Shown here piece by piece: positions 47,087 to 58,559 of a DNA stretch of 64,000 bases. The stretch is from Thermothelomyces thermophilus ATCC 42464 (Eukaryota > Ascomycota > Sordariomycetes > Sordariales > Chaetomiaceae). Each line of letters opens with the position of its first letter. Position 1 is the first letter of the stretch. The DNA is taken from NCBI RefSeq assembly GCF_000226095.1, contig NC_016474.1, positions 434,001 to 498,000 on the forward strand, written 5' to 3'. The position numbers and the translations under genes are program-made. The notes beneath the pieces were generated by a model that saw only the letters and a list, made by a program, of their open reading frames with translations, did not search any database and was not told where the DNA came from.

Positions 47087-48976
47087 TTAAGACTTGTGAG
47101 ACAGCTCAGATATCCAAGTTTCCACATATGAGGAAGACTTAGGCATGTTCCCAGAGCTCTCTTCGGTCCGCTCCTCGACCTCTTCGTCAGACTCATGCAT
47201 GTCCAACCATTCGTGTTTCCATATGTCCTGTTCGTCCAGTGCATATCCGTTGACACGCAGCCAGCCGAAGATGCTCCGTGTCGCATTCTCTGACACAAAA
47301 TCTTTCTCGCGGTCCAGATTTTTGTAATCAATAACAGGGTTTTGCCTCGAATTTGTTGTCTGTTGTGTAAGCGGAGGGCTTGGGCATGCGTAGACGTCGT
47401 TGTCGTCGAGCGCTTGGTAGGTTGTGTTTCCATCAACACAGTCCCATATGAATCCCTGATATCGAAGCCCATGGCCTTTGCACTTGGCATGGACACGCAC
47501 TTCAATATCAGTATGTTCAAGCGGTGTCCCGCCAAACGGCCTCCATTGGCAGACAGGTACTCGGTCATGCGACCCGGAACGAGAGAGGAACAGCAACCGG
47601 CACTGATCCGCCCTGGATACCTGACCGTCTACCACGAGGGGGTCTGAAACGGGTTGCTGGATGAAGGATTGTATCGTCCCAGACCATACGGCAGCGTGGA
47701 GGTCGACGGGGATTAACCCGTAACCAACGTCCTGCAAGAGTCTCTTCTGAAGCCCAAGGACGGTGATGCCGAGCCAAAGAGGCGCCACCTTCGGTTGTCG
47801 GTCCATCAGCATGCGCCCGAGGACAAGAGGATCGTCTTGAGCCAGCAAATTAATGGCTGCTAGCGCCCCCTGGAGCCAGGGGGTAACGGCGTTGCATTCG
47901 ACGCTGGGATTGTAGAAGCTGCTTAGCAGCATGGGGCGAATTCCTTTGACATGACAGCTGAGAGTGATGAGCTTGTCAAGGCGATTGTCCTTGTGTTCAA
48001 AAGTATGCCGTAGCTCGCAATCGAGGTCGAGACCCTGTCGGTGTGGGACAGAAGAGGAAACCCCGGTCGGACCGTCTAGGCGGTCTGTTGCAAAAGCTGG
48101 CAGCTGCAGTCCTTGACCATTGCCCATGGATGGGAAGAGCAGCACGGCAGCAAGGGCGGCCTGACTCTGGTCTGTGATGTTGCGGCGAACGCAGAAATTT
48201 TCAAGAAAACGAAGGGCTTCTGAAGAGGACGGAGCCACTGCCGCCGAATGGCTTCGGATGGTTGACAGCGTTAATAGCACAAACCGGCAGCCTGGCTGGA
48301 GCCTTACCGACCACGGAGCAAAGAACGTGTCCTGGTCCAGCAACATGGTCGCCTGCCAGCCCTGGTCCGGAGCGAGTACGGCTGCCCACCATCGCGCCTC
48401 GTCCGGACCGGCGTCTCTGATGTCGACAGCCACGCTGAGGTTGTCGGGTGGAACGGTTACTGGCACGTCCTGGGCATAATCGTCGGCCTTGCAGCTCGTA
48501 TAGACGAGCGATGTACCTCCAGGCATGATCTCGGCCCACCGCGCGGAGAGAATGTATGCCCAGGCCAGCATCAGCACAGCAAGATAGTTCTGGTCACCTC
48601 GCTCAAACCACGATGCCACGCGCATCTCTCGCTCTGGTGTTGTCCCGATAGATAGGGGGATAGGATTTCTTGAGGCCACGTTGATCTGCACCTGTTGGTG
48701 AAAATGCGGTAATCCATATTCGCAGTTTGGTTGCGTCGACGCCCAAGAAGAACGGCCCGTCGCGTAGATTTGGCTGTGTTTGGCGTACTTGGCGTGTTCC
48801 AGACGCAGGTTGCGTGGGAAGGAGGGGTGCTGACGGAACGCGCTTTGGATGGCGAGGTAGGAGAGTGGAAGGCCTGGTTGCTTGATTGCGGCATGGTAGA
48901 CTGCAGACCACTCTCTAAAGCTCTGCTCGTAGACACCACGAAAATCCTCGGCGCTTAATCGGACGGCGTCAGCCAT
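47087..48976 (-). CDS. Uncharacterised 629-residue protein, single exon
   Basis: It is one of the largest uninterrupted ORFs in the window, and composition and codon use match the neighbours. The ATG chosen (ATGGCTGAC, good context) starts MADAVRLSAEDFRGVYEQSF; another ATG lies five codons upstream. Notable are YLAVLMLAWAYILSARWAEI (a hydrophobic helix about residue 135-155, more likely buried than membrane-spanning), a Trp-rich segment DEARWWAAVLAPDQGW, and an acidic tail (HESDEEVEERTEESS). It resembles long fungus-specific proteins that carry the LAWAYILSARWAE pattern, whose role is unknown. No enzymatic motif is seen. Confidence 0.8.
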   Translation of the reverse strand: MADAVRLSAEDFRGVYEQSFREWSAVYHAAIKQPGLPLSYLAIQSAFRQHPSFPRNLRLEHAKYAKHSQIYATGRSSWASTQPNCEYGLPHFHQQVQINVASRNPIPLSIGTTPEREMRVASWFERGDQNYLAVLMLAWAYILSARWAEIMPGGTSLVYTSCKADDYAQDVPVTVPPDNLSVAVDIRDAGPDEARWWAAVLAPDQGWQATMLLDQDTFFAPWSVRLQPGCRFVLLTLSTIRSHSAAVAPSSSEALRFLENFCVRRNITDQSQAALAAVLLFPSMGNGQGLQLPAFATDRLDGPTGVSSSVPHRQGLDLDCELRHTFEHKDNRLDKLITLSCHVKGIRPMLLSSFYNPSVECNAVTPWLQGALAAINLLAQDDPLVLGRMLMDRQPKVAPLWLGITVLGLQKRLLQDVGYGLIPVDLHAAVWSGTIQSFIQQPVSDPLVVDGQVSRADQCRLLFLSRSGSHDRVPVCQWRPFGGTPLEHTDIEVRVHAKCKGHGLRYQGFIWDCVDGNTTYQALDDNDVYACPSPPLTQQTTNSRQNPVIDYKNLDREKDFVSENATRSIFGWLRVNGYALDEQDIWKHEWLDMHESDEEVEERTEESSGNMPKSSSYVETWISELSHKS

Positions 48977-48991
48977 TGTTAGACCGATCAA

Positions 48992-50379
48992 GTTTATCTT
49001 GTGTAGACGACAAGACGGTTAGCCGCTTGGGACTCAATCGCATGGATCATCAATGTCGGGTTCGTTGCGAAGGTGGCTACACTAAGGAAGGGCGGGCAGC
49101 TGGTGAGCTTGGAGGTTGGCCTTGAAAGTAATCCGTACGGATTAATTACCTGAACGAAGGCCAGAGCCTGCCAAGCCAAGGCATCTAACAACGTGCGAAG
49201 TGTGAGGACAATCTTGTTTGTACTGTCTGGTCTTTGAGTAATAATAATTACGGATAGCCTCGATGTAATTACGGAGTACGGATTACATCCGTTTTGAGCC
49301 TTTGTTCTTTTCCATTCGCTGTGTCAGCGTTCCAGCCACCTACGTACTGATTGAAGCGAAGCTTTAATTGAGTCTTTGAGATGTACCATTGAACAACGAA
49401 AGAAGGGGCTTCGCTTCTCTATCAAGGCCAGATACTCCAGAACTTTCTCACCGGCCGATGGATGCACCACACTTCTGCCCACCCGTGGTCCTCTTTCTCC
49501 ACATGCCGCACACAATTGACCACAAAGATAGGACTATAGTTATTAATAACCAGATATACGGGATGGTTGAAATGGTTTATCACCGTATAAACCACCGTGC
49601 TATAAATCGCTGTATTGGTTTTACAGTTAATAATATGTGCTGACGTTCTAGTTTCACGTTCGCAGGTACAGCTAGGCTTGTTGATTCTTCGCTTAGGATC
49701 AAAACGAGGAAAGAAGAGCAAGATGGAAACCCCGCACATTCCTTATATTTAACAGATCAACAAGGCTCCAGACAGAAGACCCCTTTGTTTGACAGCTTTG
49801 GCCACTCACGCAGATAGTGTACAGTACATAATTATATATCAGAGGCTCTTCGATACTAGACACGAGCGAGGAGGATAGAGAGGAACATGGCCTTTAAACC
49901 CCTCACTTGTCACTGAGTCTTGGGTTAGAAGCAGGTGACGTAGCATGGCGTACGTTGGTAGAATTTCCTAGAAAAGCAAGTAGCTAGGCCTCTATATACT
50001 CTATCTTAATGGGACCATTAAGGGTGTCGGAGCATTTATGTGTAAAAATCGGGCCTTTGTCGACTAATTATGTTTCTGTTGCTGTAGATGTTTCGCTCTC
50101 GGGATAATAATGACGGTGACAAACCGACAAGTCGGGTACCCCACTAACCACGGTGGCATTCAGATAACGATACCAGTTTCGCTTGCGTTATTGGGGAGGT
50201 AGGATTGGTGTTACAGTATTGGATGTAATCATTATATTTTCTCTTAAACAGGATCTTCGTTATGCATGGAAGGGAAATGGCATCATTTGGGAGCTCGAAT
50301 GAACATGCCATCGTCTCGCCCTCCTTTGCAACGGGACGCAAAAAGGTCGGCTTTGCCCTCGGCGGCGGCGCCGCTGTCG
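48992..50379. other. Intergenic, AT-rich in part
   Basis: It includes ATTACGGAGTACGGATTACA (49,269-49,288), the clearest copy of a short motif seen at several places in the window, and an AT-rich stretch at 49,530-49,640. No gene is supported. Confidence 0.5.
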
Positions 50380-51028
50380 TCAGTTCTCACCAGCGTCGTC
50401 GGCAGCCTCGTCGTCTGACAAGGCCTTCCACCCCAGCCAGATCCACTTGCCCTTCTCGCTGCCGCTATAGAAGTGAATGGCAAGCGGCTCTTCGCCCGGC
50501 GCCGGCGGGCTGTCCGGAGCATTGGTAGCGAGCACGCCGTACTGGGAGTAGCGCAGGACGTCATAGCCTGGGACCGGTCCCGGTGTCCCCCATGTCTGCC
50601 AGGCATGGATGAATCAGTAAAGTTGCTTCCTCACTGTTTGGTTTTTCTTTTCCTTTTGTTTTTGTTCCAAGTCTTTTTTCTTTTTCGACAGGATCGAAAA
50701 GGAAAAGGACACTTACCCCGAAACCGGCTGCCTTCACACCGCCGCCGCACTTGAACGTCGCGACATCGATGCCGCATTCGCCTGCCTCGATGCTCCGGAG
50801 TCGGAACTGGTAGTCGTCGATCCGGTCGGCGGCGAAGACACCACACAGCGGCTCCTCGACCGTCCATTTTCCCTCGCTAGTCAAGCAGCCGAGGTCCTCA
50901 TGGTCGCCGGTGTTGTGGAGGGCGCGGAGCTGGCCGTGGCCGGTGAAGCCCGGTGACCCCGAGGCTGCCGTCGGCGTGGGGAGGAGCGCGGTGAGCGCCA
51001 GGAGGAAGGCAGCCAAACTGCGCATCAT
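50380..51028 (-). CDS. Small secreted four-cysteine protein (two exons)
   Basis: The exons are 51028-50717 and 50595-50380 (GTAAGT..GGCAG intron, phase 0), giving 175 residues. The start MMRSLAAFLLALTALLPTPT is a signal peptide, cleaved probably after TAASG. The mature part has four cysteines (LGCLT, PLCGVF, GECGID, FKCGGG), enough for two disulfides. The second exon reads YDVLRYSQYGVLATNAPD then EKGKWIWLGWKALS, with an acidic end. No family is recognised. Size, secretion and cysteines fit an effector-like or surface protein. A TATATA box on the minus strand near 51,236-51,243 and a CT-rich leader support expression. A signal peptide plus clean splice sites make the call fairly safe. Confidence 0.75.
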
Positions 51029-51233
51029 GTCGATGGGTGTTCTACACGTATCGTGGTAGCTTAGGGGATCCGGTGGTGTTGAGGTGTTGGTATGACGAGG
51101 AATGTGACTTTGTGTGCCAGTGGATTTTTCCAAATATGGGAGTTGTGTTAAAAAACAGACTCGAGCGTGGGGAGAGAGTGAGAGTGAGAGTGAAGGGAGA
51201 ATCAGAGAGCTACCAGGCGCGTTGGCACGGCCT

Positions 51234-51245
51234 CTATATATAATA
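51234..51245 (-). promoter_or_regulatory. TATA-like box of the small secreted protein gene
   Basis: The minus strand reads ATTATATATAGAGG about 210 bp before the ATG. Between it and the start codon lies a CT-rich stretch (plus-strand GAGAGTGAGAGTGAGAG, 51,174-51,190). Confidence 0.45.
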
Positions 51246-53496
51246 TCCTGACCTATTGCTGTAATTTAGATGCTTGTTTTCTGAGGGATACGGGGATGTG
51301 CTCAGGTATAATACTTAGCTCTGTACGTATTATACACCTTACCTAGGTATGTACGGAAGCATTCCTTAATACCTGATCAATATCGCGCGCGCTGGATGAA
51401 GCGTACCACAGGAGCCGACCAACCGGTACCACAAACCGGGACAACGAAATTCGGAAAGTTCCTGAAGACAATTCCCCCCAAAAAAGAAGATGGCCAATGT
51501 GGCGGTTGCCCGATGTGTTCCACGGATGGCTCCTGCGAGCAGAAACTTCCGGTGGGGGAAGGTGATCTGCTGCGCGAACGGAATGTCTAATAGAGCTGGG
51601 CGGTGCAGTCCCCAAATCAAGGTCTCTCTGTTACATGCCGCCAGCACCACATGTGACCAGGGCCCATATCCGGTGACCAAATCAGGTTACTGCTGGAGAA
51701 GAAAACGGGCCATACTAAGGTACACCATGGACGGAGCTTAACTGTCCTGGTCCCTTTTCGCACTCCTTCGGTCCGTCCAGCGCCGAGCCAAGATCGGTAG
51801 AGACAGATGGGGTTCGCCCTGACCTCTAAATCTTCAGTTCAGCTTCCCCGCATCAAATTTGTAAGCGGTTACGTTAAGCTACTCATTTAGGGTTGAAGAT
51901 CTGCCATTGGAAGACCCGATACAGTACCGTTGCATTCCACCGTTGGCCCCCAAAAGCCCCTCCCCATTCACGTCCATGCTGACGTCGCGCTGGCTGAGCA
52001 GGGTGGGTAGCAATTCGCCTGTCCGGCGGCCAGTGGCCCAATACCAGGGACGGAAATACTTAACGTCTGCTGTGTAGTGCCTGAGATGGAACTTGGCGTT
52101 GAGCTGGGGTTTCTGTGAGATCGAGTCTGATGCTATTTTCGGTCGGAGAAAGGGAACAGTTCCCCGGTTCTTAGACTGATAATTCCTCTTAATTATTATT
52201 ACAAGCTCGAGCAGCGGCATGACTACGGATAAGGCATTATCGAATCAGTCGACCAAACATTATATGCAAGGGGACGGATCGTGGCCTTCAACAAAGCCCA
52301 CTGCTGATGGACGAGAAGGGCGAATCGCAATCCTGATGTCTGCTGACAAAGATACAAACTCATCTGATCATGCAAGGGCTTTCCGTTTCCTGAGGGCCCA
52401 AGCGGATCAAGTATTGGAACCAAGATGCGGTAGTGAAAGGGGAGAAAAGCTTGCTCACTTACGACTTATAAGTACATAACCAAGGTGTTCAGCGTCGCCT
52501 GGTGTGACGAAAAGTCTGGGGATCTGAATCCACGGAAGCATGCCACGTTCAAGTTTGCCAGTGACATCAGATAATTACGCTTTGATCATTTTTGTGGTTG
52601 ATAATTGCGTGTCTGCCTAATAGGTGATGATCCATCCAACGTTTCCCATCGGAAGAAGGCGTATTAGTCGGAATCGCTTGGCCCGATTTGGTGTTCTGGA
52701 AGAATCAAATGAATACTCTGTACTGCTCAGCGGTATCTGATGGTGTCGGTCTCAACTCCTCGTCATCATCTGTAAGGATGAACTAATGGGATCCGTCTTT
52801 TCGACCCTGAAGCTGAAAACGCTCTTCCCCGTTTCCATTTGCGCCCCCCTCAAGAAAGCGATACCCACGGCGGGTAATTATGTACCGCACATACATTCAA
52901 CCTGACGGCACTGGGAGCATCTCGGTCGCCGACTCAGCTGCAGCGCCAAGCCCTCCAATGCGTGTCACAAGGCCAGGGGCCGTAACTCGAGAAACGTTAT
53001 GCTTAAGCGTTATGTTGAAGGTCTTGGCGGGCCCGAACACTCAGCTATGCCCAAAATGGTATTAGTTTTGCAGTTCGAACTTGTCGTTCTGCGCACCTCT
53101 CATCTCCAACAGGCCATGGAACACTTAATTAGTGACACTCCTTGGTGCGAACTATTAGGCAAGCATAAAAACAATCGGGTAATTCAAGAGAGAGCATTAC
53201 GCATGGCCAATGCACAACACCACGGTAGGCTCCACAACAATCAATCCTGATATGGATACGTGCCCATCATTTAGCCAACAAGTGAATGCGTTATGCTGTT
53301 GCCGTGACAAACAATGAAACAGAGAATCGACCTCTCGGACTGGATTCAGGTGCCAACATAAGGTATATATAATAGCTAGGACGCCCGGAGCCTGATGGTT
53401 AGTTTTGACAACGCTCACTTCACCCTTCAAGTTGCTCAAAGCACAAAGATGATCGATTCCCCTAGGGGTTTCTTGAAGCAGGAAAACACGATCGAT
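51246..53496. other. Intergenic, no supported gene
   Basis: Several ORFs of 60 to 113 codons occur on both strands but none has family resemblance, splice partners or a signal peptide. Confidence 0.5.
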
Positions 53497-54508
53497 ATGG
53501 CCATCTTCCACGCCGAGACGGATGGCGCGAGCCTCTTTTACCGCTACTATACTCCTTCCCGTTCTTCGCCCCACAGACTGGCGACCACCGTCGAGCGGCA
53601 GCCGCTGACGCTCGTCTTCCTCCACGGCTGGCCCATGTCGTCCCGCATGTTCGACCAGCTCATCGTGCCGCTGGTTGAATCCCACCGGTTCCCCGTCATC
53701 GCGCCCGACCGCCGTGGGTTCGGCAACAGCGAGTGGGCCAACCCGGCCACGGGTGAGGTGACGTTCGACACCTTCGTCAGCGACGCCGTCGGCCTCCTGG
53801 AGCACGTCATGCAAAAGAACCCGGGCCCGTTTGTTTTCGTGGCCGCGAGCATGGGCTGCAGCGAGTCGGTCCTGACCTGCATCGCCAGCCCGTTTTTGCA
53901 CACCCACTGCAAGGGATTCGTGTGGATCGGGCCCAACATGCCCAACAGCGTGAGCAGCGATGAATGTCCCAGCGCCCCCGGCAAGGAGGTCTGGGACGGG
54001 CTGGTGCAGAGCTTCCGGGGCGCCGGCGGCAAGGACTTCATCCGAGACGCGATCCCGGGTGTCTTCCGCGTCGATCTCGGCAACGACGTCAGCAAGGACA
54101 CCCTGCAGTTCTTCGAGCGGCTCGTCCAACAGGCAGACCCGGTGGCAGTCGAGCGAACGGCCATCATACTGCAGAAGCCGATGGCCCGGGAGCTGAGGGA
54201 GTGGGCCGAGTCGGCGGCGGCCGACGAGCGGGAGAAAGTGCCGGTTCTCATCCTCCACGGAGATTCCGACAGCGGAATGCCTCTCGAGACGAGCGCGGCG
54301 TTGGTCCACAAGATGCTTCCCTGGTCTCGGCTTCGTGTGTATCAGAAAGCAGGACATGGTGGGTGAACAAACTGCTCAGATGCACTGCCCATGGATCATG
54401 ACTGACTCCAACTGTGAATTAATAGGGCTTTACCTGACACATGCGCAACAAGTGCTGCATGACATGCTTGCGTTTCTTGAACCCATTGTTTCTCAGCAGC
54501 GTTTGTAA
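53497..54508 (+). CDS. Alpha/beta hydrolase (two exons)
   Basis: The exons are 53497-54358 and 54426-54508, giving 314 residues. The intron (67 nt) splits the catalytic His region, which reads AGHGLYLTH after joining. Seen are VFLHGWPMSSRMFD (oxyanion HGWP), APDRRGFGNS, the nucleophile elbow VAASMGCSES (Ser in A-x-S-x-G rather than G-x-S-x-G), and HGDSDSGMPLE with the acid residue. This is the layout of the non-heme chloroperoxidase/esterase group. The frame is open upstream to 53395 with ATGs at 53395 and 53449; I chose the ATG in ATATGGCC context, which starts MAIFHAETDG just before the first strand. There is no signal peptide. The substrate is unknown. Confidence 0.9.
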
Positions 54509-54942
54509 TTAAGTGATAGAGACAGTTTATTAATAAATAGCACGAGAGGGAAAACTTAAGAGTCAGATAAAAAAACTGAAAAGCATTGCTATTGAGGTTG
54601 TCGCTATGATTTGGCAAGACATAATAGGGCGTGGATGGCGTAACGAATCTTCCAAGATGGAAGGAAATCATGCCAGTCAAGAATAATTAATTACTCGGTC
54701 TTCTCCCGGCTGCCAACCGGGACAAGCGTCAGCAACGGAATGCCGCAGAGCCATAGGAATTGCGCAACCGTAAGGCCGCGAGTCAAGTGCGAGAGATGTG
54801 TACAATTATATTAAAATATTTCGGAGAGTGTTTTGCTATTCCGTGCATCACCCGGGGTTTTGGATCGGATTCCTCTTGGCCAGCAAGCCGGGCCGTTTGG
54901 TCCACGGCCAATCCCGGCCCGGCCCATCACCGGGTATCACCC

Positions 54943-54972
54943 AGGACGGCCGGCCTCAGGACGGCCGGCCTC
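54943..54972 (+). repeat. Tandem 15-bp repeat, two units
   Basis: The unit AGGACGGCCGGCCTC is present twice in direct succession, followed by a partial AGG-CCGG. Each unit holds the palindrome GGCCGGCC. It lies between the hydrolase gene and the acidic secreted protein gene. Confidence 0.8.
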
Positions 54973-55410
54973 AGGCCGGACCGGAGACCTCGCTGCGGAT
55001 TGTGAAAAGTAATGAAAATAAAGGAAGAGAATATAAGCTGCGGAAACGGTCCTAATCCTTGAGTGGATCGTCATCTCGGCTGGCCCGTTGGCCACCCGTT
55101 TCAACACCTGATCCGGGAGCGCTTCAAATGAAACAAACAACTGCGAGAACAATACGCACTACCAATTAGAGTACCCGAGATACAGGTTCAAACGGTTCTG
55201 ACATGTCAAGGGATCTGCGTTCGATAATGACGAAGTAAAAAAGTATAAATCACCCCTTGACCTCCACTTCGACCCAAGATCTCCTGAATGAGCTGCATCA
55301 GTTTTCTACAACACATAACACTTGCAAACGACACTTTATTATCATAAGCAATATGCCCAGAATAGCTTTTTATCAACCTACTTAATCAAAAAAAAAAAAT
55401 CACCGCGAAA

Positions 55411-55914
55411 ATGAAGTACACCATCATACTACCCCCCCTCGTCGCCATCCTAACCGCGGCCAGTGTCCCTAGCACCAACTCGGACGCCTCGGGCGTTGTC
55501 GCCCGCCACGAGGGTCATCATGACGATACCACTAAGTTGGACCTCGTGGATGTCGTTGCTCGTCGCGAAAACCAAGAGGATCAGGACAGCGACCCGGAGA
55601 CGAACAACGTCACCGCCCGCCACAGCCAGGGCGACGACGACCATGACACGAGCGAGGGCGACGAGGACGATGTGCAGGGCCTGGAGAAGAGGCGCCGCCG
55701 CGGGGGCAGCCGCGGCCGCGTCGGCACGTACCACGGCGGCCACAATAACACCCACATATCTGGCGCCAGCGCGCTCCTGAGCCTCGACTTTTTGGACTCC
55801 TCGCTGTTGGGCTGGTGGGGGCTGGTGTCGGTGCCATCTATGTGTGAGAGCGAATCGGTGGACGATCTTCTTATCATCGGGTCCTTCTATGGCAACCATC
55901 GGCCGAGGATCTGA
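55411..55914 (+). CDS. Secreted acidic protein with dibasic cleavage-like sites
   Basis: A 167-codon ORF starts MKYTIILPPLVAILTAASVP, a signal peptide, and is preceded by an A-rich leader (55,388-55,398). The next 70 residues are rich in Asp, Glu and His and carry three similar short sites: VVARH (29-33), VVARR (48-52) and VTARH (67-71). A basic cluster EKRRRRGG follows (92-99), a likely Kex2-type site. The rest (GTYHGGHNNTH, then a hydrophobic stretch LLSLDFLDSSLLGWWGLVSV) is of unknown nature. Release of peptides by Kex2, as in pheromone or KEP-type precursors, is possible, but the repeats are poor copies of one another. The C-terminal part might be changed by an unseen intron. Confidence 0.6.
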   Translation: MKYTIILPPLVAILTAASVPSTNSDASGVVARHEGHHDDTTKLDLVDVVARRENQEDQDSDPETNNVTARHSQGDDDHDTSEGDEDDVQGLEKRRRRGGSRGRVGTYHGGHNNTHISGASALLSLDFLDSSLLGWWGLVSVPSMCESESVDDLLIIGSFYGNHRPRI

Positions 55915-56377
55915 GATTAATTACTTGCTGTTGTTATTATCAATGTCTTGTGTGGTTGAGGGGGTGGGTGTTTCGCGGTTTTCTTGCTTTATTGGTGCAA
56001 AATAATATACCGCTGCAGCGTTTCGTCTTACCTTAGAGTATGATTTAAGCTTTCAAACGCGGCTGGAACAGGCGAAACAAAGACTGCGGTCCAATGTGAT
56101 GTGCTCCGTGGTGCTTGCCGACCTTAGTTAGGTACCTGAGCCCAGGCGAGGTGCCTACTTCAGCGCAACATTCATAGGGTACTCAGGGATAATTAACTCC
56201 AAGCTCCTCACTGCCTCTTCCCTTAGAACCAGTGCCTCACACACGAAAGTATCATCACAATCGGGGTCCTTTCGTTGTGCGATTCCGTACACGCAGAGAA
56301 ACTCAAATATCGACTACAAGATGAGAATGCGAAACACTAGCTGAGGCAAGGAGGAGAAAAATGAAACCTAAATCGAT
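55915..56377. other. Intergenic between convergent genes
   Basis: It holds the 3' ends of two convergent genes and a GGTACCTGAG-type motif near 56,131. I see nothing else. Confidence 0.5.
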
Positions 56378-57742
56378 TTATGGCCAGAGAGACTCATACA
56401 TAAACAGCCAGTCTTCCCAGTAGTTCTCATACCTCCCAACAAGCCAGCTGCGGCCGTCACCATCCCCGCCGATTCTCCACGGTCTCGTGTACAGGCCTTC
56501 TGCTTTGAGGTGCCGTTTTCCAGCCACCGTCATGCTGAAGGAGCTGGGGCTGACGCCAAGGAAGTAGTCGCACTCGAGCAGCACGATGTAGTCGATGAGC
56601 GCCTGCTGGTCCCATGTGAGCGCCGCGAGCGCCTCCAAGTCGTCCGGATGATCCCGCAAGAGCTCGTGCTTGGTGACCACGGCCATGTTATGCCATTCCG
56701 CGGCTGCCGTGGTCAGCTTCCGAGCCTCGGTCTGGTTCCCCGTGGCAAGGTATGCGACCTTGAAGTTCAGCGCGGTAGCCCGCTCCAGATATGCACCGCT
56801 CTGCTCATCGAACTTGGGCCACCTGCTGAGGGCGTCGCTCTCGGTCCGCAGGTGCATGCCGGCAAAAGCGCCCGACCCGCCGTGCTGGTGAGAGAACTCC
56901 CGCATGTACTGAGCTGTCTTGAAACCGAGATCGAGGATATCCTGCCGGAAACGGAGCAGCCCCCCGTAAGTAGCAACGAACTCGGGCCCATCTCGGAAGA
57001 CGGGCCAGTCCCACTGCACGCCCCAGTTGAAGCGGAATATGCGGGGAGTCTCGATGCTGGGAATTGGCAGATGAAACTCCTCGGTTGTGTTCTTGATGAA
57101 CTCCCAGAACTGCTTGTCGAAACGACCAGTGTGCTTGTTTAGCTCCCGCTTGTCGCAACCCCCTCGTTTACCGAAGTTGCGAGGAGTGATCTTTTCGGCC
57201 TTGAAAGGCACGGGGGCGTTGGGAATGTCATCGGTCGAGTTGTAGAGCGTAAACTGGGGGCAAGCGGCGCTCAAGCTCCGACGAAAGTGGTCCTCGTCGA
57301 AGAAATAGTCGAACCCCCGATGCGGCAGCATGATGTCGGAGAGGTCCTTTTCTGAGCGAGTTCGGATCTGCGGCAGCACAACGCCTGTCGCCCCTGCTTC
57401 AATGGCGTAGCGGAAGCAGGTAAGGATGTAGTTGCGGATGTTTCCGATCCCGCCCGAGTTGTTGTCGCAGACAAACACGATCCCCGGGGTCCACATGGTG
57501 CTCTCATTGCACACCCTCTCCAGCGGCCAGCTGATGAAAGGCGCGTCCGCCTTAGACAGGTCGATAGACTGTCGCGCAGTTGGGCCAGTGCTGACGTCCA
57601 CCACGGCTCCTTCACCGTAAAGACACATCTTTGGGAGCCGACATAGCCAGATGGTTACCAGACTGATCACACAGACGGTGAGCAGGACACCGCGCGGCCG
57701 CGCGTTGACGGCGCTCGAGGTGCTGACATAACGGCCACCCAT
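56378..57742 (-). CDS. Type II membrane protein, O-fucosyltransferase-like
   Basis: A single exon encodes 454 residues. A short basic N-terminus precedes one membrane helix (GVLLTVCVISLVTIWLC, about 18-34), so the bulk should lie in the Golgi lumen. The start of the catalytic part, VFVCDNNSGGIGNIRNYILT, followed by AIEAGATGVVLPQIRTRSE, is typical of fungal proteins in the GDP-fucose O-fucosyltransferase superfamily. AGMHLRTESDAL holds the conserved His-x-Arg for GDP-sugar binding, and YFLGVSPSSFSMTVAGKRH matches the C-terminal motif. N-glycosylation sites are present. Donor and acceptor are not fixed by the sequence, and related families use other sugars. Confidence 0.75.
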   Translation of the reverse strand: MGGRYVSTSSAVNARPRGVLLTVCVISLVTIWLCRLPKMCLYGEGAVVDVSTGPTARQSIDLSKADAPFISWPLERVCNESTMWTPGIVFVCDNNSGGIGNIRNYILTCFRYAIEAGATGVVLPQIRTRSEKDLSDIMLPHRGFDYFFDEDHFRRSLSAACPQFTLYNSTDDIPNAPVPFKAEKITPRNFGKRGGCDKRELNKHTGRFDKQFWEFIKNTTEEFHLPIPSIETPRIFRFNWGVQWDWPVFRDGPEFVATYGGLLRFRQDILDLGFKTAQYMREFSHQHGGSGAFAGMHLRTESDALSRWPKFDEQSGAYLERATALNFKVAYLATGNQTEARKLTTAAAEWHNMAVVTKHELLRDHPDDLEALAALTWDQQALIDYIVLLECDYFLGVSPSSFSMTVAGKRHLKAEGLYTRPWRIGGDGDGRSWLVGRYENYWEDWLFMYESLWP

Positions 57743-58559
57743 GGTCCATTCATTTGTTGAGTTGCTGCATGCAATCCCATGAAGGCGCGAGGGCTGTGAT
57801 GGTGTGCGCCGCAGAAAGAGCCTCTGATGCCAACGCCAACTGAGAACCGGAAGGAGCGTGGCGTGGTCGCTTAGCGTGCGGGTAGCGGATTAGCGGGTCA
57901 ACGGACCATGACCCGATTTGCCATCGGAGTTGGGCCTCCGAGCGACCGATCGTCGTCCTGGAAGAACAAAAGTCACCAGCATCCATGGGATCTCCGCGAT
58001 GCCTTGAATGGATTCAATATTCTTTAACGGTTGGAACTGTCGCTTAGTGGTGATAAGGGTTATCCTCGACCGCTCAGAGATGTAGGCTTCCGAAATGCCA
58101 AACGGTCTTGGTTGGTTTCAGCAAGGGTTGGGGTTACGCTGTGGCCGCCAAACGCCTTGTCCTCCCCCCACATACGCGCGCGCGGACGTATACCACACCA
58201 ATACGGCTCGAGCCAGAAATCAGGGGAAGTTCAACATACAATTTAACACCCAATATCAGCCTACCACCTATATACGCGTATCACATATATAGATAGCTAT
58301 ATATTTTAAGATATATAGATTTGAACTATACCACCCGATTGATAATGCAGGTAATACGTATAGAGATATTAATAGTTAAAAAAAATACCTTCCTATTTAT
58401 TAGAAAAAATGCCAAGAAATGCCAAGGAAAGACATTGAAAAGTCTAAAAAACTACATTTTCTGTTAATATCTCTATTTCCATAGCCTGGAACCCCCTCCT
58501 TTTCACAACCGGCCGAGGGGGTAATGGTTATAAAGCTAACTGCTATACCCTCGGCCTCC
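57743..58559. other. Promoter side and edge of the right AT-rich block
   Basis: Composition turns AT-rich from about 58,240 on. No gene is supported; ORFs at 58,031-58,296 overlap in three frames and have no family resemblance. Confidence 0.5.

Noticed and set aside
54760-55055. Two overlapping plus-strand ORFs across the 15-bp tandem repeat
   Set aside because: They owe their length to the GC-rich repeat and show no domain or signal peptide.
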